Shown here piece after piece: positions 55,601 to 64,000 of a DNA stretch of 64,000 bases (position 1 is its first letter; every line of letters begins with the position of its first letter). Location of the stretch: assembly GCA_035967975.1 (NCBI GenBank), contig JAWQFQ010000025.1:1-64000 (forward strand), read 5' to 3'. The notes below the pieces were generated by a model. That model was not told where the DNA came from, made no database searches, and saw only the letters and a program-made list of their open reading frames with translations. Source of the stretch: Scytonema sp035967975. Its GTDB lineage: Bacteria > Cyanobacteriota > Cyanobacteriia > Cyanobacteriales > Nostocaceae. Both the position numbers and the translations under genes were made by a program.

Positions 55601-57007
55601 AACTTGAACATTACTACCCAAGCTTTTAGAAATCACCAAAAATCTGGATTCAGGGTTATAGCGCTTATAGAACTTGATGCCGATGTTTCTAGCAGCATTT
55701 AAGCCTGAATGAATCCAATAGCCACTTTCGGCTATTGCGTGCGTACCTGGATGCGGTTTAAGGCAGTAGTTAGAGTAAGCATTAAGCCAAATGTGAGAGT
55801 TATTTGCTAGCAGTTCTGCTTCTTGGTGATCTGAAGTTCTAAATAACTCTCTACCATCAATTGCAGAATACTTAGAAGTGTTTTTTGGGTTAACTCTAGA
55901 GGTAAAAATGTTGAACTTTGTTCTAGCTATATGACTAGTAAAATCAACTATTTTAGACTTCAGCCAGTATGCACGTTTTTGGTTTGACCGGGCTGAATAC
56001 TTCCCTTTTTGAGGGCGAAGATTACCCAAATGTTCAAACACAATTACTCGACAGTGATGCTTGTGGGCAAACTTAACTATCTCTGAAGAAATTCTATACC
56101 CTTCACTCTTTTCTCTTCTAGTAATCCCTTCAAACTTAGTGCTAGCAAAACCTTTTCCAACCGTACCAGTTTGACGCATCTTCTGAGCAATCTTTCCTAG
56201 TGCCCTCTTCCTACGTCGGACATGAGAAGCGTGTCCTTTTATGAAGTGTCTCGCTACTTCTTTAACTTCTGAGTTAACGTCGGGTTCTAGAATCGAAAGA
56301 CTGCAAATTATATCGCCATCTAAATCAATATCTACAGAGCATACGCGCTCGTTTTGTAATGCTTTTAAACCTCCCGTTGCATCATGATATCTTTCTAAAG
56401 TCCAATTTATCCAACAAGAACCGTCTCTTTTAATAACGATAGTTGGACAACCTTTTACCCATACAGTATCGAATAAATAAGCTGAATAATTAAATCTTAC
56501 CCATGCCCAATTGTTATTTTTCCTAATCTTCAGGATAACCGAATTACCAGTGTCATCCTTGAACATACTGTACTTGTAATAAGTGGGGCTGTCGAACACA
56601 ACGGTTGGAAGTTTAGGCGGTTTGTGAGGTTTGTGTTTCTTGTTCTTTTTGAGAGAACGAGCTACCCGTTTCGCCTCACTTACCTCCCAGTTTTTGTAAT
56701 TAGAACGCCACGACTTGTAATGACCGCAAGCCGTACTAATTACATCCCACCTTAGATCCCGTGGCATATCTGAATACAGAAAGGGATACAACGCATTTTC
56801 ACCCAAAGTTAATGCCTCGTACGCTTGACGCATTTGCGCTTGAACCAAGTCCACAAACTCAGAATGTTGATTAATGACTTGAATGTAAAAAGCAACGCTG
56901 TCTCTATACACTTGCAACGTCTCATTTAAGTCAATCCCGTCGCGTATTAACTTAGCTCTTAGGGTTTTTGTCTCTATCCGCTTTCCTTTCTGCTTCTTTA
57001 GTGCCAT
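55589..57007 (-). CDS. TnpB-like protein with degenerate RuvC and no zinc finger
   Basis: The 472-residue protein aligns with TnpB by layout: basic helical N-terminus, RuvC strand with Asp226 in CSVDIDLDGD, and Glu325 in VIVFEHLGNL. At the C-terminus the usual aspartate before NAARNI is replaced: HSGLNAARNI, with Gly435 where Asp is expected. The CxxC zinc finger is absent (RVNPKNTSKYSAIDG has no cysteine pair). Zinc-finger-free TnpBs exist, but loss of the third acidic residue predicts no DNA cleavage. The tnpA stop is 51 bp upstream. Confidence 0.78.
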   Translation of the reverse strand: MALKKQKGKRIETKTLRAKLIRDGIDLNETLQVYRDSVAFYIQVINQHSEFVDLVQAQMRQAYEALTLGENALYPFLYSDMPRDLRWDVISTACGHYKSWRSNYKNWEVSEAKRVARSLKKNKKHKPHKPPKLPTVVFDSPTYYKYSMFKDDTGNSVILKIRKNNNWAWVRFNYSAYLFDTVWVKGCPTIVIKRDGSCWINWTLERYHDATGGLKALQNERVCSVDIDLDGDIICSLSILEPDVNSEVKEVARHFIKGHASHVRRRKRALGKIAQKMRQTGTVGKGFASTKFEGITRREKSEGYRISSEIVKFAHKHHCRVIVFEHLGNLRPQKGKYSARSNQKRAYWLKSKIVDFTSHIARTKFNIFTSRVNPKNTSKYSAIDGRELFRTSDHQEAELLANNSHIWLNAYSNYCLKPHPGTHAIAESGYWIHSGLNAARNIGIKFYKRYNPESRFLVISKSLGSNVQVGSP

Positions 57008-57058
57008 CGCTTTGTTCGACCTTCAAAGTTTTTCTTTGTCTAAGATATCACTTTCTGT

Positions 57059-57643
57059 CTAATTTGTACACTCATTACGATAATCTTTTTCTATTTTTTT
57101 TTCATAGCGACGAAGGAAATAGAGCTTGCTGCTGAAGCAATGCATGATAGACATGAAGTCTTGCATTAGTTCATCATGAGGACTCAGTTTTGAGTTGTTG
57201 AGTACTATAATTTGGCAATCATGAAGATTGCAAAGCCACTCAAAGAAGTCAAACCCAAAGCGAACCAGCCTGTCAGGATAAGCTACAACAATTAGCGAAA
57301 TCTCTTTCAGCAAGACTCTTTGGATTAAACTTAAAAACTTTTTGCGTTTAAAGTTTAATCCGGAGCCGATTTCGCTAATACATTCATTGCCTGGATACTT
57401 TTCTTGAAGGTACAGCAGCTGTGCTTGTAAGTCGTCTTTCTGGCTTTGAGTGGAAACCCGTGCATAAAGTACAGTCTTTCCACGTGGTAGATAATGGTGC
57501 TTTTCTAACGAAGACGCCAAGTATCTTCGATGGTTGCTATCTGGCATTCTCATACTTTCGATTACCCCTTTGTCGGCTAAACGAGCCAGGGTTTTTGGGT
57601 GAATGCCGTATTTCTCGCTTGCTTCTCGTGGGGATAGGTACAT
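57059..57643 (-). CDS. tnpA: IS607 TnpA serine recombinase
   Basis: The 194-residue protein has a MerR-like DNA-binding domain (YLSPREASEKYGIHPKTLARLADKGVI, 2-28) and a small serine recombinase domain with catalytic Ser64 in LYARVSTQSQKDDL. Other resolvase features are IVVAYPDRLVRFGFDFFEWL and a C-terminal helix. This is the standard IS607 transposase. The frame is complete and looks functional. Confidence 0.9.
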   Translation of the reverse strand: MYLSPREASEKYGIHPKTLARLADKGVIESMRMPDSNHRRYLASSLEKHHYLPRGKTVLYARVSTQSQKDDLQAQLLYLQEKYPGNECISEIGSGLNFKRKKFLSLIQRVLLKEISLIVVAYPDRLVRFGFDFFEWLCNLHDCQIIVLNNSKLSPHDELMQDFMSIMHCFSSKLYFLRRYEKKIEKDYRNECTN

Positions 57644-58039
57644 ATCAGACTAATATTGTGTTATGTCCCATTATAGTCCAATATATACCGAAAATCATTT
57701 ATTAGACGTTACGTCATTAACATCCGTGAGAGGTGAGAAACCCGGTATATCGAGATACCGAAGAAAGAATTAACCGCAGCCTGTAGCAGATGTTGGCGTC
57801 AGCCTTGCCGCAGGCTACGCAGATAAATTGGCGTTGCAGAATCAAATTGATATGAGTAATTTGGCTAAAATCATTAGCTATAAGTTCAAAGGCTGATAGC
57901 TGATAGCTGATGGCTGAGCGTTCTGATGACAAGTCTCAATCTAGAGAACATCCAAGATAATTAGGAAAAAATAAAAATTTTGGAAAATAATAGATTAAGT
58001 CGAATATGACAAGACCAGTTAATTTTCTCTCCTGAAAAT
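57644..58039. other. Leader region of metH with repeat fragments
   Basis: It contains a truncated AGAAACCCGG palindrome (57736-57760), a GCCTTGCCGCAGGCTACGC-type repeat (about 57800-57820) and TGATAGC tandem units (57888-57912). No cobalamin riboswitch was recognised, although one might be expected before a B12-dependent gene. Confidence 0.5.
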
Positions 58040-61000
58040 ATGACTCACAACTTTTTGGAACACTTACACAGTCCCTCTCGCCCAGTTATCGTCTTTGACG
58101 GGGCGATGGGAACCAACCTACAAACTCAAAACTTGACCGCAGAGGACTTTGGTGGCGCACAGTATGAAGGTTGTAACGAGTATCTCGTGTACACTAAACC
58201 AGAAGCTGTCGCAAAAGTTCACCGAGATTTTCTCTCCGCAGGGGCGGATGTGATTGAAACGGACACCTTTGGCGCTACTTCCCTTGTTTTAGCAGAATAC
58301 GACCTTGCTGATAAAGCGTATGACCTCAACAAAACAGCAGCGGAATTAGCAAAGCGTGTTGCGGCGGAATTCTCGACTCCAGAAAAACCTCGTTTTGTAG
58401 CGGGTTCTATTGGACCTACCACTAAGCTCCCAACCTTGGGACATATCGATTTTGACACATTGAAAGCTAACTTCGCTGAACAAGCGGAAGGGCTTTTCGA
58501 TGGTGGTGTAGACTTGTTTATAGTGGAGACTTGCCAGGATGTGTTGCAAATCAAAGCAGCACTGAATGGGATTGAAGAAGTCTTTGCTAAGAAAGGAGAA
58601 CGCCGTGCGCTGATGGTATCTGTCACAATGGAGACAATGGGTACTATGCTGGTGGGGACGGAAATCAATGCTGTATTAACAATATTGGAACCTTTCTCAA
58701 TTGACATTCTTGGTCTAAACTGTGCTACAGGACCAGACCTCATGAAACCACACGTTAAGTATCTTTCGGAACATTCTCCCTTCGTGGTTTCCTGTATTCC
58801 CAATGCTGGTTTACCAGAAAACGTTGGCGGTCAAGCTCATTATCGCCTTACACCAATGGAATTAAGAATGGCGTTGATGCATTTTGTTGAAGATTTGGGT
58901 GTCCAAGTGATTGGGGGTTGCTGTGGGACACGTCCGGAACATATTCAACAATTAGCAGAAATTGCTAAGAATTTGAAACCAAAAGTTAGACAGCCTGAGT
59001 TGGAACCCGCAGCTGCTTCAATTTACAGCACTCAAAATTATACTCAAGATAACTCCTTCCTGATTGTAGGTGAACGCCTCAACGCTAGTGGGTCCAAAAA
59101 ATGCCGCGAATTGCTCAATGCGGAAGATTGGGATGGATTGGTATCAATGGCGAAGGCGCAGGTGAAGGAAGGCGCACACATTTTAGATGTAAACGTTGAT
59201 TATGTGGGGCGCGACGGCGTGCGTGATATGCACGAGTTGGTGTCTAAATTGGTTAATAATGTGACATTGCCTTTGATGCTCGACTCTACGGAATGGGAAA
59301 AGATGGAGGCGGGTCTCAAAGTGGCTGGTGGTAAGTGTTTGTTGAACTCTACTAACTATGAGGATGGGGAACCCCGTTTCTTTAAAGTGTTGGAACTGGC
59401 GAAGAAATACGGCGCAGGTGTCGTTATTGGTACTATTGATGAGGAGGGAATGGCACGGACTGCACAGAAAAAGTTTGCGATCGCCCAACGTGCTTACCGT
59501 CAAGCTGTCGAATACGGAATTTCAGCACACGAAATCTTTTTTGATACCCTAGCCTTACCTATTTCTACGGGGATAGAAGAAGACCGTGAAAATGGGAAAG
59601 CGACAATTGAAGCTATCCGTCGCATCCGTCAAGAATTACCCAGTTGTCACGTTCTTTTGGGGGTTTCTAATATCTCCTTTGGTTTGAACCCCGCAGCGCG
59701 AATTGTTTTGAACTCGATGTTTTTACATGAGGCGATCGCAGTGGGAATGGATGCAGCCATTGTCAGTGCTAGTAAAATTCTCCCCATCGCCAAAATTGAA
59801 GAACACCATCAAGAAGTCTGTCGTCAGTTAATTTACGATGAACGCAAGTTTGAAGGAGACATCTGCGTTTACGATCCCTTGACAGAACTGACTACACTGT
59901 TTGAAGGGGTAACAACAAAACGCGATAAGGGAGTTGATGAAAATCTACCCGTTGAAGAACGTCTCAAGCGCCACATTATTGACGGCGAAAGGATTGGTTT
60001 AGAGAAAAACCTAGAAAAAGCGTTAGAGCAATATCCTCCTTTGGATATTATCAACACCATCCTACTTGATGGTATGAAAGTTGTGGGCGAGTTGTTTGCT
60101 TCTGGACAAATGCAGCTACCCTTTGTACTGCAATCAGCAGAAACCATGAAAGCAGCCGTGGCGTACCTAGAACCTTTCATGGAAAAAACAGAAAATGGTA
60201 ACAGTGGTAAGGGTACATTTATAATAGCCACAGTCAAAGGCGATGTTCACGATATTGGTAAGAACTTGGTGGATATCATCTTGTCCAACAATGGTTACAG
60301 GGTGATTAACTTGGGAATTAAACAACCAGTGGAGAACATCATTGAGGCATATGAAAAGCACAAAGCTGATTGTATCGCCATGAGTGGTTTGCTGGTGAAG
60401 TCCACTGCTTTCATGAAAGAGAATTTGGAAGTTTTCAACGAAAAGGGAATTTCCGTTCCCGTGATTTTAGGCGGTGCGGCTTTGACTCCCAAGTTTGTTC
60501 ATGAAGATTGCCAAAATACTTACAAAGGTAGGGTGGTTTATGGCAAAGATGCGTTTTCTGACTTGAACTTCATGGATAAATTAATGCCGGCGAAAGCAGC
60601 TGGTAAGTGGGATGATATCAAAGGATTTGTGGATGAATTAGCCTCTCAAGAATCAGCGGAACCCAACGGAAAGTCACCAGTCGATACGACACAATCCCCA
60701 AACCCCAAACCCCACACCCAACACCCTGTAGAAATTGATACTCGTCGTTCTGAGGCTGTGGCTGTGGATATTGAACGTCCTACGCCGCCTTTCTGGGGAA
60801 CGAAGATTCTTCAACCGGAGGATATTCCTTTGGAGGAATTGTTCTGGTATTTAGATTTACAGGCTTTGATTGCGGGACAATGGCAGTTCCGTAAGCCAAA
60901 GGAACAATCTAAGGAGGAGTATCAGGTTTTCTTGGATGAGAAGGTGTATCCGGTTTTGGAGGAATGGAAGCAGCGGATTGTTGGGGATAGTTTGTTACAT

Positions 61001-61591
61001 CCGCAGGTGGTTTATGGGTATTTTCCTTGTCAGTCTGAGGGGAATAGTTTGTGTATTTATGAAATGAACCGCAAAGGCGCAGAGAGCGCGAAGGAAAGAG
61101 TGAAGTTTGAGTTTCCACGGCAGAGGTCTTTGCGGAGGTTGTGTATTGCGGATTTCTTTGCACCGAAGGAAACGGGGGTGATTGATGTGTTCCCGATGCA
61201 GGCGGTGACGGTTGGGGATATTGCTACGGAGTATGCTCAGAAGTTGTTTGCTGATAATCAATACACAGATTATCTGTATTTTCACGGTTTGGCTGTGCAG
61301 ATGGCGGAAGCGTTGGCTGAGTGGACTCATGCTCGCATTCGTCGTGAGTTGGGCTTTGAGGCTGAGGAACCGAATAATATTCGGGATATTTTGGCACAGC
61401 GCTATCGCGGTTCGCGTTATAGTTTTGGTTACCCAGCTTGTCCGAATATTCAGGATCAGTATAAGCAGTTGGAGTTGTTGGAAGCAGAACGTATAAATCT
61501 GCACATGGATGAAAGCGAACAGCTTTATCCCGAACAGTCTACGACGGCGATTATTGCTTATCATCCGGTGGCTAAGTACTTTAGCGCATAG
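58040..61591 (+). CDS. metH: Cobalamin-dependent methionine synthase MetH
   Basis: The 1183-residue enzyme methylates homocysteine using methyltetrahydrofolate and B12. Domains in order: homocysteine-binding (1-310, zinc ligands Cys228, Cys294, Cys295 in GGCCGTRPEH); pterin-binding (about 335-620); cobalamin cap and B12-binding (about 640-860, with DVHDIG, His737, as the lower cobalt ligand); SAM-dependent activation domain (about 910-1183). A low-complexity linker (871-905) and a later insertion near 1009-1022 are encoded by repeats that are otherwise intergenic. The frame is intact. Confidence 0.96.
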   Translation: MTHNFLEHLHSPSRPVIVFDGAMGTNLQTQNLTAEDFGGAQYEGCNEYLVYTKPEAVAKVHRDFLSAGADVIETDTFGATSLVLAEYDLADKAYDLNKTAAELAKRVAAEFSTPEKPRFVAGSIGPTTKLPTLGHIDFDTLKANFAEQAEGLFDGGVDLFIVETCQDVLQIKAALNGIEEVFAKKGERRALMVSVTMETMGTMLVGTEINAVLTILEPFSIDILGLNCATGPDLMKPHVKYLSEHSPFVVSCIPNAGLPENVGGQAHYRLTPMELRMALMHFVEDLGVQVIGGCCGTRPEHIQQLAEIAKNLKPKVRQPELEPAAASIYSTQNYTQDNSFLIVGERLNASGSKKCRELLNAEDWDGLVSMAKAQVKEGAHILDVNVDYVGRDGVRDMHELVSKLVNNVTLPLMLDSTEWEKMEAGLKVAGGKCLLNSTNYEDGEPRFFKVLELAKKYGAGVVIGTIDEEGMARTAQKKFAIAQRAYRQAVEYGISAHEIFFDTLALPISTGIEEDRENGKATIEAIRRIRQELPSCHVLLGVSNISFGLNPAARIVLNSMFLHEAIAVGMDAAIVSASKILPIAKIEEHHQEVCRQLIYDERKFEGDICVYDPLTELTTLFEGVTTKRDKGVDENLPVEERLKRHIIDGERIGLEKNLEKALEQYPPLDIINTILLDGMKVVGELFASGQMQLPFVLQSAETMKAAVAYLEPFMEKTENGNSGKGTFIIATVKGDVHDIGKNLVDIILSNNGYRVINLGIKQPVENIIEAYEKHKADCIAMSGLLVKSTAFMKENLEVFNEKGISVPVILGGAALTPKFVHEDCQNTYKGRVVYGKDAFSDLNFMDKLMPAKAAGKWDDIKGFVDELASQESAEPNGKSPVDTTQSPNPKPHTQHPVEIDTRRSEAVAVDIERPTPPFWGTKILQPEDIPLEELFWYLDLQALIAGQWQFRKPKEQSKEEYQVFLDEKVYPVLEEWKQRIVGDSLLHPQVVYGYFPCQSEGNSLCIYEMNRKGAESAKERVKFEFPRQRSLRRLCIADFFAPKETGVIDVFPMQAVTVGDIATEYAQKLFADNQYTDYLYFHGLAVQMAEALAEWTHARIRRELGFEAEEPNNIRDILAQRYRGSRYSFGYPACPNIQDQYKQLELLEAERINLHMDESEQLYPEQSTTAIIAYHPVAKYFSA

Positions 61592-62055
61592 CCTTTGACC
61601 GAAGCCCCTTTGGGGCGGGTGTGGGGATAGACGATCGCCCCAAAGACTCGGTACAAGCCTCTCCTTTCAAGGAGAAAAGAGAAAAAGATGTGTTTCCAGA
61701 CGCTTTGCGCGAGAAATACAGTGTCCTTGTTTGACACCTCTTCTTGAAAGGAGAGGTCACTACACCCTACACCCTACCCCCTACACCCTGTTCATAATTT
61801 GGATGTGGCTTTAATTTTGGGGTATATTCCAATACCGCTCAGGATTTACCCTGAATTAAATTCGGGCTTTGTAGAGAGCGTAAATTTACGCTCTCCACAC
61901 CCGTTAAAACGGGTTGAAAATCATATACAGTCAGATAAATCTGACTTTAGCTTTAAGCGGTGAAATTTATTTCTTGGCTCTATCCCTTGCAGTATTGACC
62001 CAACATTGACAAGCGTTGACAAGCGTTCATTAAATGTCTCCATATTTTGCCCAAC
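61592..62055. repeat. Intergenic repeat cluster after metH
   Basis: GCCCC-TTT-GGGGC (61604-61616) can fold right after metH. A larger inverted repeat pairs CCTCTCCTTTCAAG (about 61658-61671) with CTTGAAAGGAGAGG (about 61743-61756). CCCTACA heptamers fill 61762-61791. A composite repeat (61852-61972) shared with 49985 and 53510 follows. No gene was seen. Confidence 0.65.
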
Positions 62056-62472
62056 TTACTGCTTTAAGCTAATTTCAAAAGATAATTGCGAGGTGTAGAA
62101 GCATACATCAAACTCTGCAAAGAAGTTAACATGACCGAGCAGCAAAGGAACATTGTTGGACTGACTCCAAGCAAATACCAAAGGAACTGGTGGAAATTCA
62201 CCCACTATCGCTAGCAGAATTAACCCTCGTGCTGGAAATTTTGCCAGGTTTCCTCCCAATTGCAATGGTGTTGCTTGCTCTTCCCAAACTGCTCCTAACT
62301 CTTGTCCGATATTATACGGCAAAACATTGACATCAGCCCCTGTATCGAGCAAAGCAGTCACTTGCAAGAAGCGATCGCCATGATTCAAAACTAAGTCTAA
62401 AAATGGCACATGGAGAGTCAAACCTAAATTATTTTGTTTTTTAGTGTAGGAGAACCTTTGTCCTTTAGACAT
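62056..62472 (-). CDS. Retropepsin-like aspartic protease
   Basis: The 138-residue single-domain protein has the retroviral-type active site DTGAD in VTALLDTGADVNVLPYNIGQELG, and a later ARGLILLAIVGEFPPVPLVF strand. A hydrophobic-hydrophobic-glycine motif before the end (VPLLLGHVNFF) completes the fold, which would need to dimerise. It overlaps the end of the upstream small gene by 8 bp. Such pairs are common in cyanobacteria; the role is unknown. Confidence 0.8.
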   Translation of the reverse strand: MSKGQRFSYTKKQNNLGLTLHVPFLDLVLNHGDRFLQVTALLDTGADVNVLPYNIGQELGAVWEEQATPLQLGGNLAKFPARGLILLAIVGEFPPVPLVFAWSQSNNVPLLLGHVNFFAEFDVCFYTSQLSFEISLKQ

Positions 62473-62698
62473 TCTTGCTGTGCTTATACTCTTCTAGCAT
62501 TTTGTTCATAATATGAGCAGCTTCATAACAGTCACAAGGCGAATTCATAGAGTCACTTACATCGGTTTGAAGCTGATGCAAGGGGTTGTCTATTTCCTCT
62601 TCTTCTCTAGAAATTTCAAGGATTAGAAATTGCATGACTTGCAGTTTGTCAGCACGAGATAGCTTTTGCAGGTTTGGCAACAGTTCAGTAACAGGCAT
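62465..62698 (-). CDS. Small helical partner of the aspartic protease
   Basis: The 77-residue protein begins MPVTELLPNLQKLSRADKLQVMQFLILEI, a helical pattern seen in many small cyanobacterial antitoxin-like proteins, and ends with a charged helix (EAAHIMNKMLEEYKHSKNV). It overlaps the protease gene by 8 bp, so the two are co-translated. A toxin-antitoxin or regulator-protease relation is possible but unproven. Confidence 0.65.
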   Translation of the reverse strand: MPVTELLPNLQKLSRADKLQVMQFLILEISREEEEIDNPLHQLQTDVSDSMNSPCDCYEAAHIMNKMLEEYKHSKNV

Positions 62699-62923
62699 AA
62701 ATACAACTCTAAGACCATAAACTCATAGTATCATCATGACACAAAAGTTTTTAAGATAACAGTCTACCAGTTGTATTGATTTAGCGATATAAACTTGTTA
62801 GCTAAAGATAGTTCAGTTCCTTCCAAATTTGCGATCGCCTTAACCATAGCAGCATAACTCATGCTTTTTGTAGGGTTGGCATCCTGGTATATCGCTAGAA
62901 TTCCTGAATGGTTAAAGTTTGCC

Positions 62924-63067
62924 TCATGTAACTACAATAGTAATTGACCGCAGAATTGTTTCTGCAAATGTTGCTGCTCCTAGATTCACTCGCAGTGATT
63001 CAATCCTTGCCTCTTGGTTAGGTGAAACATTAAAGTTGAGCCGTTTTGTTTCTCCAGTATGATTCAT
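62924..63067 (-). CDS. Short ribbon-helix-helix-like ORF
   Basis: A 47-codon frame reads MNHTGETKRLNFNVSPNQEA and goes on with RIESLRVNLGAATFAETILRS. The beta strand then two helices match the ribbon-helix-helix repressor or antitoxin pattern. No toxin gene is adjacent, so it may be an orphan antitoxin. The rest of 62699-63239 holds a CAACGTCTCTAC-type inverted repeat (about 63132-63162) and no other gene. Confidence 0.4.
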   Translation of the reverse strand: MNHTGETKRLNFNVSPNQEARIESLRVNLGAATFAETILRSITIVVT

Positions 63068-63239
63068 AGGACTTGCTGAAATACATCATTAATTATATGT
63101 ATAAGTCTAGTTTGCTATTCTTCTATGTTAGTAGAGACGTTGCAGTGCAACGTCTCTACAGGGGTTAAATGTCAATCAATTTGTCTTATCCGAGCAGTAT
63201 TGGAATGCGATCGCACTACTTGTTACTTCAACTCAATTC

Positions 63240-64000
63240 ATGGCTAAAAGTCTTGGTTGGAATTCAAACTTACACGTTTACACTTTTCATGGATTGTGTA
63301 AAAAATTACTGGAGCAAGCTGCCCTAACACCAGATGAAAACCAATTTCCTCAAGAGCAACTCTTCAAAGAAATTTATCCAAATCGTCTCACACAAGCTGC
63401 TGATAAGCTCAAATGGCGTGTAGATGCGGTAATAGTTGATGAAGGACAAGACTTTTATGAAGACTGGTGGACAGCGCTCAAGTTGTTACTTCACGAACCT
63501 GACGATGGTATTTTCTACTTTTTCTATGATAATAATCAAAACATCTATAATGCTGGTTGGAAACCGCCTTTAGAAGAATCTCCCTTTTCCTTAAATAAAA
63601 ATTGTCGCAATACTCAAAAAATCCATGAATATGTTTCCAAATTCCATCCAGAACCCAATGCAACAGCATCTTTATGTCCATTAGGACAGGATGTAGAAAA
63701 TCATAATTATCAAGGCGATTCTCAATTAAAAAATACAATTGGTCGTCTTCTTCATCGTCTAGTTATCAATGAAGGATTTTCTACCAAAGATATTGTGATT
63801 CTAACAACCACACGAAAACAATCACTTCAAAATCAAATGGTAGGACAATTTCGTATCAAAGCAGATCCTGACATGAGTCGCAATGAAATTCTTTGCAACA
63901 CAATCTATTACTTCAAAGGACTAGAGAGTAAAGTGGTCATTCTAGTTGAAACTGAGTCAAACAATCCAAAATACAGAAATCTACTATATGTAGGTGCTTC
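63240..64000 (+). CDS. UvrD-like superfamily I helicase, lacking the P-loop region and cut by the window end
   Basis: At least 253 codons match the middle and later motifs of a superfamily I helicase: VYTFHGLCKKLL, VIVDEGQDFYEDWW (Walker B, DEGQD), NKNCRNTQKI, and YFKGLESKVVILVE, ending in LLYVGAS, where motif VI continues beyond the window. Motif I (GxGKT) is absent. Similarity begins just after a repeat arm CCGAGCAGTATTGG (63190-63203) and a HIP1 site. The gene has probably lost its 5' end and is a pseudogene, unless another start exists elsewhere. Confidence 0.7.
   Translation, partial: MAKSLGWNSNLHVYTFHGLCKKLLEQAALTPDENQFPQEQLFKEIYPNRLTQAADKLKWRVDAVIVDEGQDFYEDWWTALKLLLHEPDDGIFYFFYDNNQNIYNAGWKPPLEESPFSLNKNCRNTQKIHEYVSKFHPEPNATASLCPLGQDVENHNYQGDSQLKNTIGRLLHRLVINEGFSTKDIVILTTTRKQSLQNQMVGQFRIKADPDMSRNEILCNTIYYFKGLESKVVILVETESNNPKYRNLLYVGA

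Larger units (their letters stand above)
55440..57660 (-). mobile_element. IS607 family insertion sequence
   Basis: A serine-recombinase tnpA followed by tnpB in the same direction defines an IS607-type element. These insert without target duplication at short GG-type cores, so the limits here are only inferred: left near 57660 before tnpA and right somewhere beyond the hairpins at about 55440. Confidence 0.75.

Noticed and set aside
55440..57660. TnpB-like protein considered as a Cas12k-type CRISPR transposon effector
   Set aside because: No CRISPR array, no Tn7-like transposase genes, and a normal IS607 recombinase beside it.
57644..58039. Cobalamin riboswitch before metH
   Set aside because: No B12-box-like sequence or matching stems were recognised; only repeats are present.

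Overview
The window comes from the chromosome of a filamentous, heterocyst-forming cyanobacterium (order Nostocales). The evidence is: very frequent HIP1 octamers (GCGATCGC); hetZ with a patU-like gene directly downstream; the carboxysome shell pair ccmK3-ccmK4; a Mo-nitrogenase-associated C-terminal domain protein; a deoxyhypusine-synthase-type homospermidine enzyme; and intergenic short tandem repeats of the kind common in this order. No rRNA, tRNA or CRISPR array was seen. Calls rest on reading the sequence and on memory of families, not on searches.

Layout. 0-6.3 kb: small secreted proteins, an FtsL-like protein followed by ftsI, a haem-oxygenase-fold iron enzyme and a methyltransferase. 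6.6-8.5 kb: an IS605-type element with divergent tnpA and tnpB. 8.9-14.8 kb: a glutamate-cysteine ligase-like enzyme, a methyltransferase remnant, a TerB/Mo-nitrogenase-C protein, obgE, ccmK3-ccmK4, a Uma2 nuclease and a glycosyltransferase. 15.7-19.5 kb: hetZ, patU-like and a Crp-family regulator, behind a long untranslated region. 19.7-32.4 kb: M61 peptidase, rubredoxin, a GGDEF/EAL protein, a universal stress protein, a homospermidine synthase homologue, a metallophosphoesterase and an overlapping sugar-kinase/nucleotidyltransferase pair. 32.7-38.5 kb: toxin genes, small secreted or membrane proteins, and a ferritin-like gene next to an Asp-box repeat protein.

38.6-54.8 kb is a surface and secretion island. 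It holds a TpsB outer-membrane transporter with a downstream exported TPR-CHAT protease, two very large TpsA-type exoproteins, a duplicated TPR membrane protein and a PEP-CTERM metalloprotease. 55.4-57.6 kb is an IS607-type element whose TnpB lacks the third RuvC aspartate and the zinc finger. 58.0-61.6 kb is metH, with two intergenic-type repeats embedded in frame. The right end has a retropepsin-like pair and a superfamily I helicase that lacks its P-loop end and runs off the window.

Intergenic space is rich in mobile-looking palindromes. One copy (24670-24746) has 19-bp inverted ends and a 10-bp target duplication, which identifies it as a MITE. The same AGAAACCCGG hairpin core recurs about ten times, often downstream of genes. 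Two intergenic stretches (25829-25987 and about 32722-32878) fold into rod-like RNAs with intrinsic terminators. The first lies about 350 bp beyond two palindromes resembling the HetR target.
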